A DNA stretch of 64,000 nt from Portunus trituberculatus (GCF_017591435.1 NC_059303.1:20139984-20203983); one strand, 5' to 3'; positions 1 through 11,425 are shown, numbered from the stretch's first letter. Notes: generated from the sequence alone by a model not told the origin. Translations and numbers: made by a program.

Positions 1-36
<36 letters not shown>
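1..36. repeat. (GA)n microsatellite
   Basis: Perfect dinucleotide run that begins at the window edge, so its true length is unknown. The following bases up to about 600 show no exon I can support. Confidence 0.95.
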
Positions 37-38
<2 letters not shown>

Positions 39-606
39 CAAGCATTAATCATTAAAAAGAAAAAAAATTATATCACTTATCCTACTGTTGTTCACGGAAG
101 ATGTTTTTGTTGTTCCTTCCTCGGCGCCATTCACCACTTCCCTGCCGCCATTTAAACACTGCATCCTTCCCACACCCGCCCGCCGTCACCTTCATCATCA
201 CACTTTCACGCGGGCTGTGTGTGCAGAAGTACTCGCCAGTTCCCAAAAGTCGGGCTCTTTAACAGCGCCACATGAAAGAAGTTGTGAGATGAGGCTGCCG
301 TGAGAGTGAGAACAGACAGTCACCTTTTGGCCGCGGAACCATTATACGCGTATAATGCTTCTAATTGCTTGCTGGTCGTTTTTACTGATTTATTCATTTA
401 GTTATTGGTCATTACTTTCTTCATCCATCTTTCATGCTATATATAACCTTTCAAAGTTCGTACTGCATGACTGCATGTGTGTGTGTACAACCATTGTTTA
501 GTAGTCATGACCACCCGCTATATGGTTAGACTGAAACCCTTCACACACCAAACACATTCTCCCTTCATCACTTGTTTTATTGTCTTTGTTTTCTCCCTTT
601 TTATAG

Positions 607-765
607 GAGCAAAGGACAGGCTGGCGGGCGGCGGCAATGGACCCTCAGCGGTGCAATACAGTGGCGCAAGTGTTTCTTCCCATCCTTCTCAGCCTGTTCG
701 TTGTGATCTATTTCGGCAGCGTTGCGTATTACATGGACCGCGTGGAGGCCGAGTTTGGCGTATAG
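607..765 (+). CDS. Putative last exon of a membrane channel-like protein (TM4-like segment), partial
   Basis: A pyrimidine-rich tract ending in TATAG at 602-606 is a good 3' splice site. From base 607 one frame stays open for 52 codons to a TAG at 763-765. The product is a basic stretch followed by one hydrophobic helix (residues about 20-41, containing VFLPILLSLFVVIYFG) and a short acidic tail. A final helix close to the C-terminus, with a V..VFLP..L..F..IYF spacing, resembles the fourth transmembrane helix of Cys-loop ligand-gated channels, whose usual signature is R..FP..F..FN..YW. That assignment is inference: the diagnostic residues are only partly present and the upstream exons lie outside the window. 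An internal ATG at 637 would alternatively give a 42-residue single-pass peptide. Confidence 0.4.
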   Translation, partial: EQRTGWRAAAMDPQRCNTVAQVFLPILLSLFVVIYFGSVAYYMDRVEAEFGV

Positions 766-777
766 ACCACATGAATC

Positions 778-780
<3 letters not shown>

Positions 781-822
<42 letters not shown>
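781..822. repeat. (GA)n microsatellite
   Basis: Perfect AG run directly downstream of the putative terminal exon, probably in its 3' UTR. Confidence 0.95.
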
Positions 823-824
<2 letters not shown>

Positions 825-944
825 AATAGTATGAATTATGAAATCAGAATTTATTAACCTATATTACAGTGTACTTCTGTCTGTATAAAATACTTGGGGT
901 TTGTAAAATGACTGCTTTCAAACGCGACAAATATTATTGATCGG

Positions 945-986
<42 letters not shown>

Positions 987-1005
987 ATATCATTATCTAT
1001 TATTA

Positions 1006-1048
<43 letters not shown>

Positions 1049-1068
1049 CATCATCATCATCATCATCT
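945..1068. repeat. (ATT/ATC)n trinucleotide microsatellite
   Basis: About 120 bp of ATT repeats with a short interruption near 985-1005, grading into ATC repeats at the right end. The poly-isoleucine reading frame across it is an artefact of the repeat. Confidence 0.95.
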
Positions 1069-1276
1069 CCGTGGAGAAATTAGTTGGCAAGTCTCGCCGT
1101 GGCTGTGGATAACTAGACATGACCAAATGAAAGCAACCATCTTGCAGAGTGAGTAAAGAGGCTGATATTGAGCTGCAGGTCTCGTGGAGTTTACAACTTT
1201 ATCTCATTAACATCACGTACCAAAATTACTTTTTTTAAGATCAATTTAAATACAAGTTTGGATTAATTGAAATATT

Positions 1277-1280
<4 letters not shown>

Positions 1281-1346
<66 letters not shown>
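1281..1346. repeat. (TC)n microsatellite
   Basis: Perfect 66-bp TC run about 260 bp upstream of the somatomedin-B gene start. Confidence 0.95.
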
Positions 1347-1351
<5 letters not shown>

Positions 1352-1610
1352 CGTTACATGTTCCCTTGAAGTTTCGGGTCGTTCAATCGTATATAAGAGC
1401 TTGCATCGTGTCTACCTCAAGGAGTCTAGCCACTGCAGACTCCCTGAACTGACGCTTGCCAGCAGCGGAGTCCTGACTAAAAGGTTACCGACACCAGCAG
1501 GAGGCGCCGCGGCCCGCACGTCAGTGTGAACAACAAGCCTGGTGTGGAATGGTGGGCTTCCAGTCATTCCTGTAAACATTTTGTCTCCTCTTCCAAGCCA
1601 TCAGATTATC

Positions 1611-2613
1611 ATGTTGTGTCAGAGTGTCCTGGTGGCGGCGGCGGCGATGGCGTCGCTGTGTTTTGGCATGGATGTCCTTCACTCACAACGCCAGGAACCA
1701 GTTTGCCCCTCCCAGCACTCCTGCTCCTCCCGCGGCACATCTAATGCCTCCTCCCATCTCGAGTGTTCCTGCGACGCCAGATGCAGGGAGCACGGGGACT
1801 GCTGCCGCGACTCTCAATATTACAGTGTAGATGAGCAGAGGAGGAACGTGCACGAGTACGTGTGTGTCGCAGATACGCTGGCAGAGAATCACGTGTACGT
1901 AAAGGTCAAGTGTGCGCAAGACTGGAACAACACCGAGGTGCAGGCGCTCTGTATGAGGGGAAACACAATACAGGACACTATTCACGATGTCCCCGTTACC
2001 AGTTGGTTTGGGGATTCCTATGCCAACGCTTACTGCGCTGTCTGTAACGGCGAGGACCCAACAGATTTTAGGAGATGGAACGTCTACATGGTGTGTGACG
2101 CAGTGCCAGTCCTTCCACTTACCAGCAGTGACGACTATGACATTATGTTCAATGAAGGAAGGTGGGGCGTCATTCCTCGTGGTTTACGGGATGCCTCAGC
2201 CTTCACGCCCTGCCGCACCCACTTTGTAGTGCCCCAAAATTTCCGCCGTGACACCAGACGGTGCCTGCCCACAGTGAAGACTTGCAGCGATGCACGGGCA
2301 GACCAACACGATCTCTCCTTGTGTGAGTCTTACACCGCCGCTGTTTATCATGAAGACTTCATATTCAGGAACCAGCACTGCGCCTCCTGCAATGGTTATA
2401 AACAGTCTAGTTGTGTACAGCCTACTGCTGCTGCTGCTCTTCCTCCTGCTCGCCCTGCGCTCACCATGCTCTTGAGTTTGGAGAACAATCACATAGACGC
2501 AGTTGATACTTGTAGCGTTTGGGAAGTGAAGGACCGGAGTGAAGAATGCAGACCGATCACTTGCCTTCAACTAAATGAAGAGTTTCGTTACAGCAAGTGT
2601 GTCTCCGTGCAAG
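1611..2613 (+). CDS. Somatomedin-B / Cys-rich secreted module, copy 1 (first coding exon)
   Basis: I chose the ATG at 1611 because it opens a signal peptide (MLCQSVLVAAAAMASLCFG); an upstream in-frame ATG at 1542 would bury it. A somatomedin-B-type knot follows (residues about 32-70, with CSCDARCREHGDCCRDS). After it comes a Cys-rich ectodomain with DWNNTEVQALC, YCAVCNGE, a W.V...C block, CLPTVKTC and NQHCASCNG. This SMB-plus-CNG architecture is what I know from ectodomains of arthropod methuselah/adhesion-type receptors, but no seven-helix region follows here, so receptor membership is inference. The frame continues to 2696, but a good donor (CAAG|GTAAAG) occurs at 2613/2614 and the residues beyond lack similarity to copy 2. 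I therefore end the exon there, in phase 1. Confidence 0.65.
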
Positions 2614-2682
2614 GTAAAGCCACACTCAGCACGAGCGAGTTGTTGTGTCCTTTCCATCACTCCTGCTCATTGCCTGAGTTCA

Positions 2683-3294
2683 TAGACATAACATAACATA
2701 ACATAAATAATAGGATAACAAAGGGCCACCAGGGCCCATCTAGGTTATCCTGTATCAGTCGCACAGCGACTTCGTCATCAGTACTTAAAGATACACTTAC
2801 AAGTACACAATACATTTTATACTAATTATAAATATTTGGCCCATTAATAGGGCTAAGTCCTGCAGCGAATTCCTCTATAATCTGTGATCCTCATACATGG
2901 GGATCATGTCTTGTTTAACTATAATAAATTTCTTATAAAAACTATCATGCAGCGCTATGTATAATTATAAATCTAATAAATTTAAGTGCTTATCTAATCT
3001 GTTTTTAAACATTGTCAAACTAGTGCTATTTACAACCCTCTCTGGCAATGCATTCCAGAAGTCTACCACCCTATGACTAAAGAAATATTTTCTTATATCT
3101 AACCTGCAGCCTTGCTTTCCAATCTTCTTGCCATGATTTCTAGTCCTACTTCCCTCCTCTAAGGTAAAGAAAGATCTCGCATCTATGTAGTTTGTATCTG
3201 AGAACATTTTAAATAACTCTATCATATCCCCTCTTATACATCTCCTCTCAAATGAAAACATGTTTAATTCCTTTAATCTATCTCTATACTCCAG
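2683..3294 (-). mobile_element. LINE-D 3' fragment (5'-truncated)
   Basis: On the minus strand this segment matches the 3' end of the element at 7306-11133 (its bases ~10548-11133). It carries the C-terminal RT-ORF residues (FSFERRCIRGDMIELFKMF) and the same 3' UTR. It ends in an (ATAAC)n-type tail at 2683-2706, the typical simple-repeat tail of CR1-like elements. Insertion separated the two somatomedin-B modules. The 5' truncation point falls at bases ACTCCAG (3288-3294), which create an AG immediately before the open frame of copy 2. Confidence 0.85.
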
Positions 3295-4124
3295 ACGGCA
3301 GAGGGTTCTCCTGCGACGCCACCTGCAGGAAGTACGGAGACTGTTGTCGCGACTCTCAATATTACGATGCGGCTGAACAAACGAAGAACGTCAATGAGTA
3401 TGAGTGTGTTGACGACCCTTTGTATGATGGAGTAAATGTGTACATGAGAGCCAAGTGTTTGGAGAAATGGAACAATACTGAGGTGCAGGCGTTATGTCTG
3501 ATGGGAAACACACAAACTGGCGATTCCAAGCTGTTCCCCGTCATCAGCACCACCACTGCCACCACCTACGTCAACCATTACTGTGCCCTCTGTAACGGGG
3601 AGGAAACAGCCTCTCTCAGGATGTGGCAACTTCTAATGGAATGCCAAAATGAAGGTGCATCTAACGAAGATTATAATGTTGGGTTCCATGAAGGCCAGTG
3701 GGGCATCATAACACCTAGCCTGGGTCTTTCATCATTCCAGCCTTGCTTCTTTAGTCTTCAGATCCCTAATGATTTGTGGAACTACACCAAACCATGCCTA
3801 ACCATTGTGAAAACCTGCAGTGACTTAGGAGTAAACCAACGCGATCAGATCTTAGGTCAGTCTTACACTGCTTTTGTGTATCATGAAAACTTCACATTTA
3901 GGAACCAGCATTGTGCCTTCTGCATGCTAGAATTACTCGTTAAAGCACCTGTACCACCAATTGTCATCTTACTGCTCGACTTTTCAGACACCTGTGGCCG
4001 TGTTGGACATGAATGTCGCTGCAACTCTGAGGAACTATGGGATAAATGGTTTAAGAAATGTATGAAGGCCTTTTGTTCAAAACCAAATGAAAAGTTCCAC
4101 ATCGACAAGTGTGTTCCCCATTAG
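3295..4124 (+). CDS. Somatomedin-B / Cys-rich module, copy 2 (no start codon of its own)
   Basis: Paralogue of the preceding module. It has FSCDATCRKYGDCCRDSQYY, KWNNTEVQALC, YCALCNGE, CLTIVKTC, NQHCAFC and a C-terminal Cys cluster, ending at TAG 4122-4124. It lacks a signal peptide and any convincing ATG: its frame runs back into the LINE-D fragment. Reading from an acceptor AG at 3293-3294, the exon begins in phase 1, which matches the phase-1 donor of copy 1 at 2613. The two modules could therefore be joined as one protein with tandem ectodomains. Alternatively copy 2 is a truncated pseudogene whose signal-peptide exon was lost or displaced. The frame is intact over 276 codons, which argues against an old pseudogene. 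The NG after the second C..C pair of copy 1 is replaced here. Confidence 0.55.
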
Positions 4125-4724
4125 CACGACACCTGTGTGTGTCACGCCCTCCCATCCACCCCACACAGCCTGCATTTTACGCTGTTAGTTGCATTAGTGA
4201 TTATTTTTTGCTAATACTAAAAAGAATTCATGTAACTTTGTAATGTTGCATGGTCCCTCTTCCTGTCAGCCGTTACTATATTACATCTCACACTTTAGAT
4301 TAGGCATTGTAGTTTATCACATTTTCGTATTGTCCAACACGTCCGCTGGTGTTTATAATTCATTTGTTTATCAGTATCACTTGTTGAGTAAAGTAGCAGT
4401 GAACAGGGAGGGGCATGTTCGTCCACAAACATGCCAGTCAGTGCTGAACACAGCAGCTGGGGCAAACCCTTCAGCGTCCGCTCCATCACAGTTATGAAGA
4501 GTAGCTTATTCGTGATAACTGCCTCAGGTTGCTGTTGTCTGAGGCAGGGCGGACAGACGGCCGGGCCCTTGTGTGCCGTCACTCAACAACAAGCTAGCAC
4601 GCCACCACTCGGTACTCGGTACGGTGCCCGCATATGTAGAAATTTTGTTCCTAAATGCCAATTGTTTTGTTCGCCACTCAATAGATCCTAATTATTTTGT
4701 TCATCACTCACTTGATGTCACTTT

Positions 4725-4769
<45 letters not shown>

Positions 4770-5784
4770 AGATACCAATTTTTTTTTTTTTTTTTTTTTT
4801 TTTTTACTATAAAAGATACCAATAAGATACCATTGTTTTGTTCGTCATTCACTTGATGTAAATTGCTTTGTTCATCACTCATGCACTGAATGTCAATTGT
4901 TTTGTTCGTCACTCACTTAATGTCAACTGTGTTGTTCGTCATTCACTAGATGCCAATAAAGTCAAGAGCTGAATGGCTAGAGTTGTATAATGACCATGAT
5001 ATCTTCCATGTGGCGGGACAAACAAGCTGCGCCACAAAACGTACTTCAAACTGTTTTCACTTTTCCGTTGGACTCCTTTGACCACAACTTCGTTCAAATT
5101 TCTCTGAAGTGGAGGCGTTCTTAATTCAGTTTGTCAACATCTACGGTAAGTATACCTCTACATCCTGTTGCAAGTTTGCCTATTGCTATAAGGGTGACTA
5201 CCATATAATTCCTCCTAATTCAGCCTATTGCTTGAATTTCCTGCTTTGCTAAAGGTTTTTAATCCATCATCAACACGAAGATTCTTAAACATGTATCACT
5301 TCACAATTATATTATTTAATCGCCAGCATAGGTTCCGATGTGACAGCATTCTACTGCATGAATACCTCTGTGTTCTTTAAAAACCTTGAGAGGGAAAGGC
5401 AGCCTTGGGAAACAGTCTTTATGAGAGAAAAAAGCGTTTAACTGTATGAATTTATATCATAGTGGGGAAATTGTCGACAAGGGAGAGCTAAAAGTCGAAG
5501 AGGGAATTAATGTTCACATGGGAATACAGTACATAAGAGAACTTTGAAGGAAGATGTTCAGTTGCAAGTGTTTGCAACAGGAATCTGTCATGTGAGGAAA
5601 ATGTCCTGGTGACAATAATTCACACAGAGTTGGAAGGAAAATGTCCACAGAGGTATAAAGGGAGAGAAATCGAAACCTTGAAATCAGTGAGGAGGGATAT
5701 GTCTAAATAGCTAATACATATATCACGAAAGAAAAATAGCCAGAGAACAAAAAAAGTTGAATGGAGGAACAATGTTCTTGATCA
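4125..5784. other. Gene-poor stretch downstream of the somatomedin-B pair
   Basis: No coding region supported. A polyadenylation-type AATAAA lies at 4955-4960 (+) and could serve the copy 2 transcript. An isolated strong donor motif (ACG|GTAAGT) at 5145/5146 could mark a non-coding exon, but nothing upstream of it is recognisable. The minisatellite and poly-T tracts inside this span are listed separately. Confidence 0.5.
4655..4965. repeat. Minisatellite with interrupting poly-T tracts
   Basis: Imperfect tandem copies (about six, period roughly 33-38 bp) of a unit containing TTGTTTTGTTCGTCACTCAC followed by TTGATGTCAA-like bases. Two long T runs, at about 4724-4766 and 4780-4805, interrupt it. 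The array ends where the AATAAA at 4955 lies. Confidence 0.75.
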
Positions 5785-7305
5785 TGATTCTACAGGTATC
5801 CCAGGATTTCTCCTGAGGCAGGCCTTAGTATCGGCAGCTCCTGTAGGGGATAAAAAGAAGAAAAAAAAAAAGGCGGCAAGAACCTAAACCAGACACCATC
5901 CTTGATACTACTAATCCCTGCATCTGGCACTCCACATTCTCTCCAGGAACTCCTTGACAGCTTCTATCATCCTTTCACTCGTGTCTCCACACAGTCCCAG
6001 CAGCAACACCATCCATTCCCTTCCAGTCTTCTCCACCTTGGCATCCCCCAATTCCCTCAGCACCACTTGCATCATCTCATTTCTGTCTCTGGCATACTTC
6101 ACACACTCCAGCATCACATGCTCCACCATTTCATCCTCTCCCATGTCACACATCTGGCACACTTTGCTGCGGGACTCTGACCATCTGTAACTCCTTGCAT
6201 TCACATTCATGCACTGTGACCTAACTCTGAAGAGGAGGTCACCCCCCAGGCTGCCATCATACCACTTTTCATACATTGGGGCCTCTTTCTCCCTATACCA
6301 CTCCAGAGTACTCTTTTGTTCCATCCTAGTCCTCCATTCGCTCAGTCCAATACACTTCACCCTTCTGTCTATCTCTCTCTTCCACTCCCTTACATCCCAG
6401 TCTGGGCCCTCTCTATTTCCAACAATCATGTTCCAGTTACTCTCAACATGCTTCCCCTCAACTCGCTGGAACGGCCAACTAGTTTCCAGACCACTCTTCA
6501 CTACCATCCTGACACACTTCTTCCCCCACCTGCTATTCCTAACATTCCATAGAAACACCTTCCTAACTATTTTTGCATCATTCATTCGTTCTAGCCTAGC
6601 CTTGAATCTCAATGTTGCCTTCACATACCTCTCTCTGAAGGTACTCCATCCCATGTCTCCCCTTAATGCCTCTATTGCTGCATACCCTGGTGCATTTAGA
6701 GCCATTCTTGCTACTCTGTTCTGTCCTATTTCTAGCTTCTCTAATTCACTTTCATTCCACGTCATCACATCCATACCATACATGATGCTTGGAACAGCCA
6801 CGCTCTTCCAAACTTCTCACAGCACATCATACTTGCTGGCTCTCATCCTTGCTGTACTTCCTAGCCGAGCCACCCACTGGTTCACCAAACTCATCTTTTC
6901 ATTCTTTGCTTTCACACAGCCATATGGACTCATCCACATCCCCAGATACTTGTATTCCTCAGCCTGTTGCACCTCATTTTCTCCCAGTCTCCACACTAGG
7001 TTTCTTTTATCATCTGACCTATTCACAACCATCACCTTGCTCTTCTCACTGCTGAATCTCACCCCAAAGTCTCTTCCATAGCCATCTACAACATCCAGGA
7101 GACTTTGGAGTTCCTCTGCTGATTCACTCATGACTACCACATCATCTGCATACAAGAGCACACATACCCTATCATTCCCCACCTTTACTCCTGCATTCAT
7201 CCTTCTCATTCTGGCAGCCAGTTCTTCTGTATATAAACTGAAGAGGGTTGGTGACAAAATACAACCCTGCCTGACTCCTCTCTCACTCTTTACCCAGTCT
7301 GACTG
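5785..7305 (-). mobile_element. LINE-E: 5'-truncated non-LTR retrotransposon
   Basis: Minus-strand remnant of a non-LTR retrotransposon that starts inside the reverse transcriptase. At 7305 it abuts the 5' end of LINE-D with no intervening host sequence, so one probably inserted next to or into the other. The 3' side contains a pyrimidine tract and an untranslated tail down to about 5785. The left border is approximate. Confidence 0.7.
5911..7303 (-). pseudogene. LINE-E reverse transcriptase, C-terminal two thirds, frameshifted
   Basis: The minus-strand translation opens with the RT block ERGVRQGCILSPTLFSLY, then LLYADDVVVMSE (the F/YADD catalytic box) and YKYLGMW. After a break near 6810 it continues with the thumb/connection region (YGMDVMTW, NRVARMALNAPGYAA). 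It ends with a Cys-His cluster CQMCDMGEDEMVEH...C near the C-terminus, seen in several RT families as a small zinc-binding tail. The stop is just after SARCRD at 5911. The endonuclease and RT N-terminus are missing through 5' truncation. The clade is not certain from these blocks. Confidence 0.75.
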
Positions 7306-7603
7306 TGGTTTTTATAGTTAGCGAGTGGTGTTTGTGCTTGGTGTCTGTGTGTGGTGCTTTTGAGTGTTAGTGAAGTGAAAGTGTGTACTGCAAGTGTTAG
7401 ATTAGAGTGAAATAGTGGTTAGAATCAGTGTTTGTGAGTTAAAAGTATTTTGGTAGAGCGAGGAGACTAGGCTTGTAACCGTCAAGTTGACCTTGAAAGA
7501 GGATTAGTTGACTTCACTTAGGCCCCCCCACCACCGCGGTTCCCCCACCCCGCCGTCACCAAGTATTTTTGTTTGTTTGTGAGTTAACAGATTGTAAATT
7601 AGT

Positions 7604-8735
7604 ATGGCGGTAGCTACTGAGGTATATCAGAGTGTGATTGAGTGCGTGAAAGAGAGTGTTGAGGTGAGATTGGGAGAGTTTGTTGTGTGTGAGATGTGTG
7701 GGCATGACAGGAAGGTCGTTGACTTCTCTGAGTGTATGGTGTGTAGGCTCAAGAGCGAGAATTTAGTTCTTTCTCTTGAGCACCGAGAATTGCGAGAGGA
7801 AATCAGAAAGCTAAGTGAGGGGAAAAGTGTGAACGAAGTTCTCATCTTTGAATTGAAGGAGGAGGTTAAGAGGCTTGGGGAGGCAGTGGAAAAAATTAGG
7901 CAGGAGATCAGTGTTAGGCCGAAGGTTGGACCTTCTGAGGGCGACAGGGTGGCTTGGCCTCTGTCGGGAAGAGCAGAGTGGGGAAGAGGGAGCAGGCGAG
8001 CCAGACTGGGAAAGATAGTAGTCAGGATGGGCAGAGATGGCAGGTTGCGAGGGGAAGGAAAGCGGAGGCAGTTAGGGAGGATAGGACTAAATCTGTTGAG
8101 TGTGAAAATAGGTTCGGTTTGTTGGAGGGGGAGGGGGAGAGTGAGAATGGAGTGAATGAAGTGGTTGTGGTGAGTGAAAGGAGAAAGAAGGGGGTAGAGG
8201 AGAGGAGGAGGATGGTTGTGCCTAGCACACCTCAGGTGTGTGTGGTGGGTGACTCTCAGGTTAGGTATTTAGATAGCACTTTCTGTGGGAAAGACAGGGA
8301 TAGGAGGACGAACGCGTGTATGCCTGGTGCAGGTGTGAAGGCAGTGAGTGAGGAGGTGCAGAAGAGGGTTGGGGGGATGGAGAGGGAGGGTGTAGTAGTT
8401 TTGCACGTAGGTGGGAACGATGTCAGAGCAGGTGGGTCGGAGGAGTTAGTGGCAAGATTTCGGGAAATGTTAGGCAAGATAAGGGAGAGTGGTAGGAGGT
8501 GTGTAGTGTCAGGAATCTTGCCTCGTGTGTATGTTAGCAGGGAATGGTTGTCTAGAGCCATTGGTGTGAATGATCGGGTAAAAGGGATGTGTAAGGATGT
8601 GGGTGTCAGCTTTGTGGATGTATGGGATAGGTTCTATGGGCGAAGGAAATTTGTATGCTAGGGATGGTGTGCATCTGAGTAGGAAGGGTGTGGATGTGCT
8701 GAGTGGATGTCTGGAGGGGGGAGTTGGGATGGAGT
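7604..8735 (+). pseudogene. LINE-D ORF1: coiled-coil/zinc-ribbon N-terminus plus SGNH (GDSL) esterase domain
   Basis: It starts at ATG 7604 (MAVATEVYQSVIECVKESVE). A C..C...C..C cluster (CEMCGHDRKVVDFSECMVC) is followed by a coiled coil rich in E, K and L (residues about 45-105). The frame shifts near 7950 into a reading frame that carries the esterase blocks: VVGDSQVRYL (catalytic Ser block I), LHVGGNDVRAG (block III, Asn) and, after another shift at about 8640, DGVHLSRKG (block V, Asp/His). ORF1 esterase domains are known in CR1-clade LINEs. Here the catalytic triad positions are all visible but spread over three frames, so the copy cannot make the protein. Confidence 0.75.
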
Positions 8736-8928
8736 ATGGGGGGTGAGGTAGCAAATGCATTCCAGAAGAAAGATGCTAGACATAAATTAGATAGGATAAA
8801 CAGAGATAGTGAAAAGATTAGGAAAGATTTCCAGGTGCAAATAGGAGAGAATAAGATTAGGATTCCAAATAAGGAGACAGCATCTAGGAAGGTAGCAGGA
8901 TATTTTTGAGGTTGTAGTAAAGGGTATA

Positions 8929-10880
8929 GTGATGCAGTGTATCCCTTACAAAGATATAAGGCAGAGAAACAGGAAGCCATTATGGTGGACTCATGAGATA
9001 GGTAGCCAGATCAGAGAGAAGAAGAGGGCATACAGAGAGTTGCAGAAAAGTGGGGAAGATGTAGATTTGATTAGGTACAAACAGGTCAGAGATGATTTGA
9101 GTAAGGTTATAAAAAAAGTAAAAGGCAGGCAGAGATAAAACTAGCTAGAGCTGGGAGTAAAGATCCCAAAAAATTATATAGTTATTACAAGGTCAGTGAT
9201 AAAAGAAATAAGGATAGGATTGGACCACTCAGAAAAGATGGTGTAGTAGTGGATCAAAATGAAGACATAGTAGAATTATTGAATGAACAATTTTCTTCAG
9301 TATTTACTAGAGAAAGAATAGGAAATCCTGTTACAAACAGTGCGACGAGTAGTTTAAGAGCTTTAGAAAATATTGATATAAAACCGGGAATTATTAGGAA
9401 ATTTATTCTTGAACTAGACGATAGGAAAGCTAGTGGTCCTGATGAGCTACATGCCAGAGTACTTAGGGAGGGTGTAGACAGTATTTCTGAAGCACTTAAG
9501 TTAATCTTTGAAAGATCACTTAGGTTTGCTGAGATACCTCAGGACTGGAAGTTAGCTAATGTTACTCCAATATTTAAAAAGGTAGGAAGGATGATGCGAA
9601 TAATTATAGACCGATCAGTTTAACTAGTATAGTATGTAAGATACTAGAGAAAATCATTAAGGGTAGTATTTGGGAGCATTTAAATGAGAATAGATTAATT
9701 AGAGATACCCAACATGGCTTTAGATCAGGGAGGTCCTGTCTTACAAATTTGCTCGATATCTTAGAATATATTACCAAGGAGTTAGATGATGGAAATAGCA
9801 TAGATGTTATATATCTAGATTTTAGCAAGGCGTTTGATAAGGTACCGCATAGGAGGCTAGTGTACAAATTGAGACTACATGGGATAGGGGTAGGTTAGTT
9901 GATTGGATTAGTGAATGGCTTTCTGATAGGAAACAGAGTAGTATTAAATGGGGCAATGTCTGAGTGGAAGGAAGTGGTTAGTGGGGTACCCCAAGGATCA
10001 GTGCTAGGACCTCTTCTTTTCTTGGTGTACATTAACGATTTAGATATAGGAATTAGTAGCAAAGTATCAAAGTTTGCAGATGATACTAAGATAGCATGTG
10101 CAGTACAGGGTGAAAAGGACAATTACAGAATACAACGAGACCTGGACAGGCTGATAGCATGGGCAGACAGGTGGCAGATGGAGTTTAATTCTAAAAGTGT
10201 CAGGTTATGCATTTAGGTAAAGACAACACAAACTTTAACTATGAGATGGAGGGATGTTGGCTAGAGGCAGTAGAGGAAGGAAAGGATTTAGGAGTAGTGA
10301 TAGACAGGACTATGAAATTTTCAAAGCAATGTTTAGAAGCAAGAAATAGGGCAAATAGGATCCTGGGTTTTATAAATAGAAATGTTAGTTATAAAAGTAA
10401 GGAAGTGGTGCGTAGCTTATATAATTCCTATGTTAGGCCCCATTTAGAGTATTGCATACAGGCCTGGTCACCCCACTATAGGCAGGATATCAACATGTTA
10501 GAAGCAGTTCAGAGAAGAGCAACTAGGATGATACCAGCATTAAAGCGCCTGGAGTATAGAGATAGATTAAAGGAATTAAACATGTTTTCATTTGAGAGGA
10601 GATGTATAAGAGGGATATGATAGAGTTATTTAAAATGTTCTCAGATACAAACTACATAGATGTGAGATCTTTCTTTACCTTAGAGGAGGAAATAGGACTA
10701 GAAATCATGGCAGGAAGATTAGAAAGCAAGGCTGCAGGTTAGATATAAGAAAATATTTCTTTAGTCATAGGGTGGTAGACTTCTGGAATGCATTGCCAGA
10801 GACGGTTGTAAATAGCACTAGTTTGACAATGTTTAAAAACAGATTAGATAAGCACTTAAATTTATTAGATTTATAATTAT
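8929..10880 (+). pseudogene. LINE-D ORF2: reverse transcriptase without endonuclease, frameshifted
   Basis: Recognisable blocks in order are the linker KPLWWTHEIGSQIREKKRAY, LDDRKASGPDELHARVLREG, YRPISLTS, HGFRSGRSCLTNLL, VIYLDFSKAFDKVPHRR, VSGVPQGSVLGPLLFLVYIN and the catalytic FADDTK. They are followed by DLGVVID, the YNSYVRPHLEYC..AWSP segment and the C-terminal RCIRGDMIELFKM region. Breaks occur near 9130, 9590, 9895 and 10205, plus several in the 3' part. No endonuclease motif occurs between the ORF1 esterase and this linker. The 3' half is closely similar to the fragment inserted in the somatomedin-B locus. Confidence 0.85.
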
Positions 10881-11425
10881 GTATAGCACTGCATGAGTTT
10901 TTATAAGAAATTTACTATAGTTAAACAAGACATGATCCCCATGTATGGGGACCACAAATTGTAGAGGATTTCGCAGCAGGACTTAGCCTTGTTAATGGGC
11001 CAAATATTTAGAATTAGTATATAATGTATTGTGTACTTGTAAGTGTATCTTTAAGTACTGATGACGAGGTCGCTGTGCGACTGATACAGGATAACCTAGA
11101 TGGGCCCTGGTGGCCCTTTGTTATCCTATTACACCATGTAACACATGTTTTGTTTATATGTATTTTTTGATGTTTATATATGTATTTTGTGCTACTGAAC
11201 TTAAAAATCACATTAGTTTTGCTGTAACATCGATAGTTTTTAACTTATTCTAAATTCAATATTTTCTTGTTATGTATGCAATTTCTCTTTCCCTCTTTTA
11301 AGGATAATTAAAGAACATTTATTATTTTTTTCATATATTGAAAATTATATAGGCAGTACAATATTAGAACAAAAGACATTATACAGCTCTGCATTGTAAA
11401 TACTTTGATAACTCCTCTTTTATGA

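Larger units (their letters stand above)
7306..11133 (+). mobile_element. LINE-D: CR1-like non-LTR element with esterase ORF1 and deleted endonuclease
   Basis: A 3.8-kb plus-strand element: 5' UTR 7306-7603, ORF1 with a GDSL/SGNH esterase domain, an ORF2 remnant with reverse transcriptase, and a 3' UTR ending near 11133. The 3' end is confirmed by the second copy at 2683-3294, which shares the terminal GATAACCTAGATGGGCCCTG motif. ORF2 begins after the position where the apurinic-type endonuclease should be, so roughly 0.6-0.7 kb is absent. Multiple frameshifts make this a dead copy. Confidence 0.85.

Noticed and set aside
854..1126. Minus-strand frame rich in isoleucine
   Set aside because: Pure product of the ATT/ATC microsatellite.
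2614..2696. Continuation of the somatomedin-B copy 1 frame to a stop at 2696
   Set aside because: The added residues have no counterpart in copy 2, lie after a good donor, and run into the LINE-D tail.
3252..3294. First codons of the long frame containing somatomedin-B copy 2
   Set aside because: These codons are antisense LINE-D sequence and the first ATG is transposon-derived, so it is not a credible native start.
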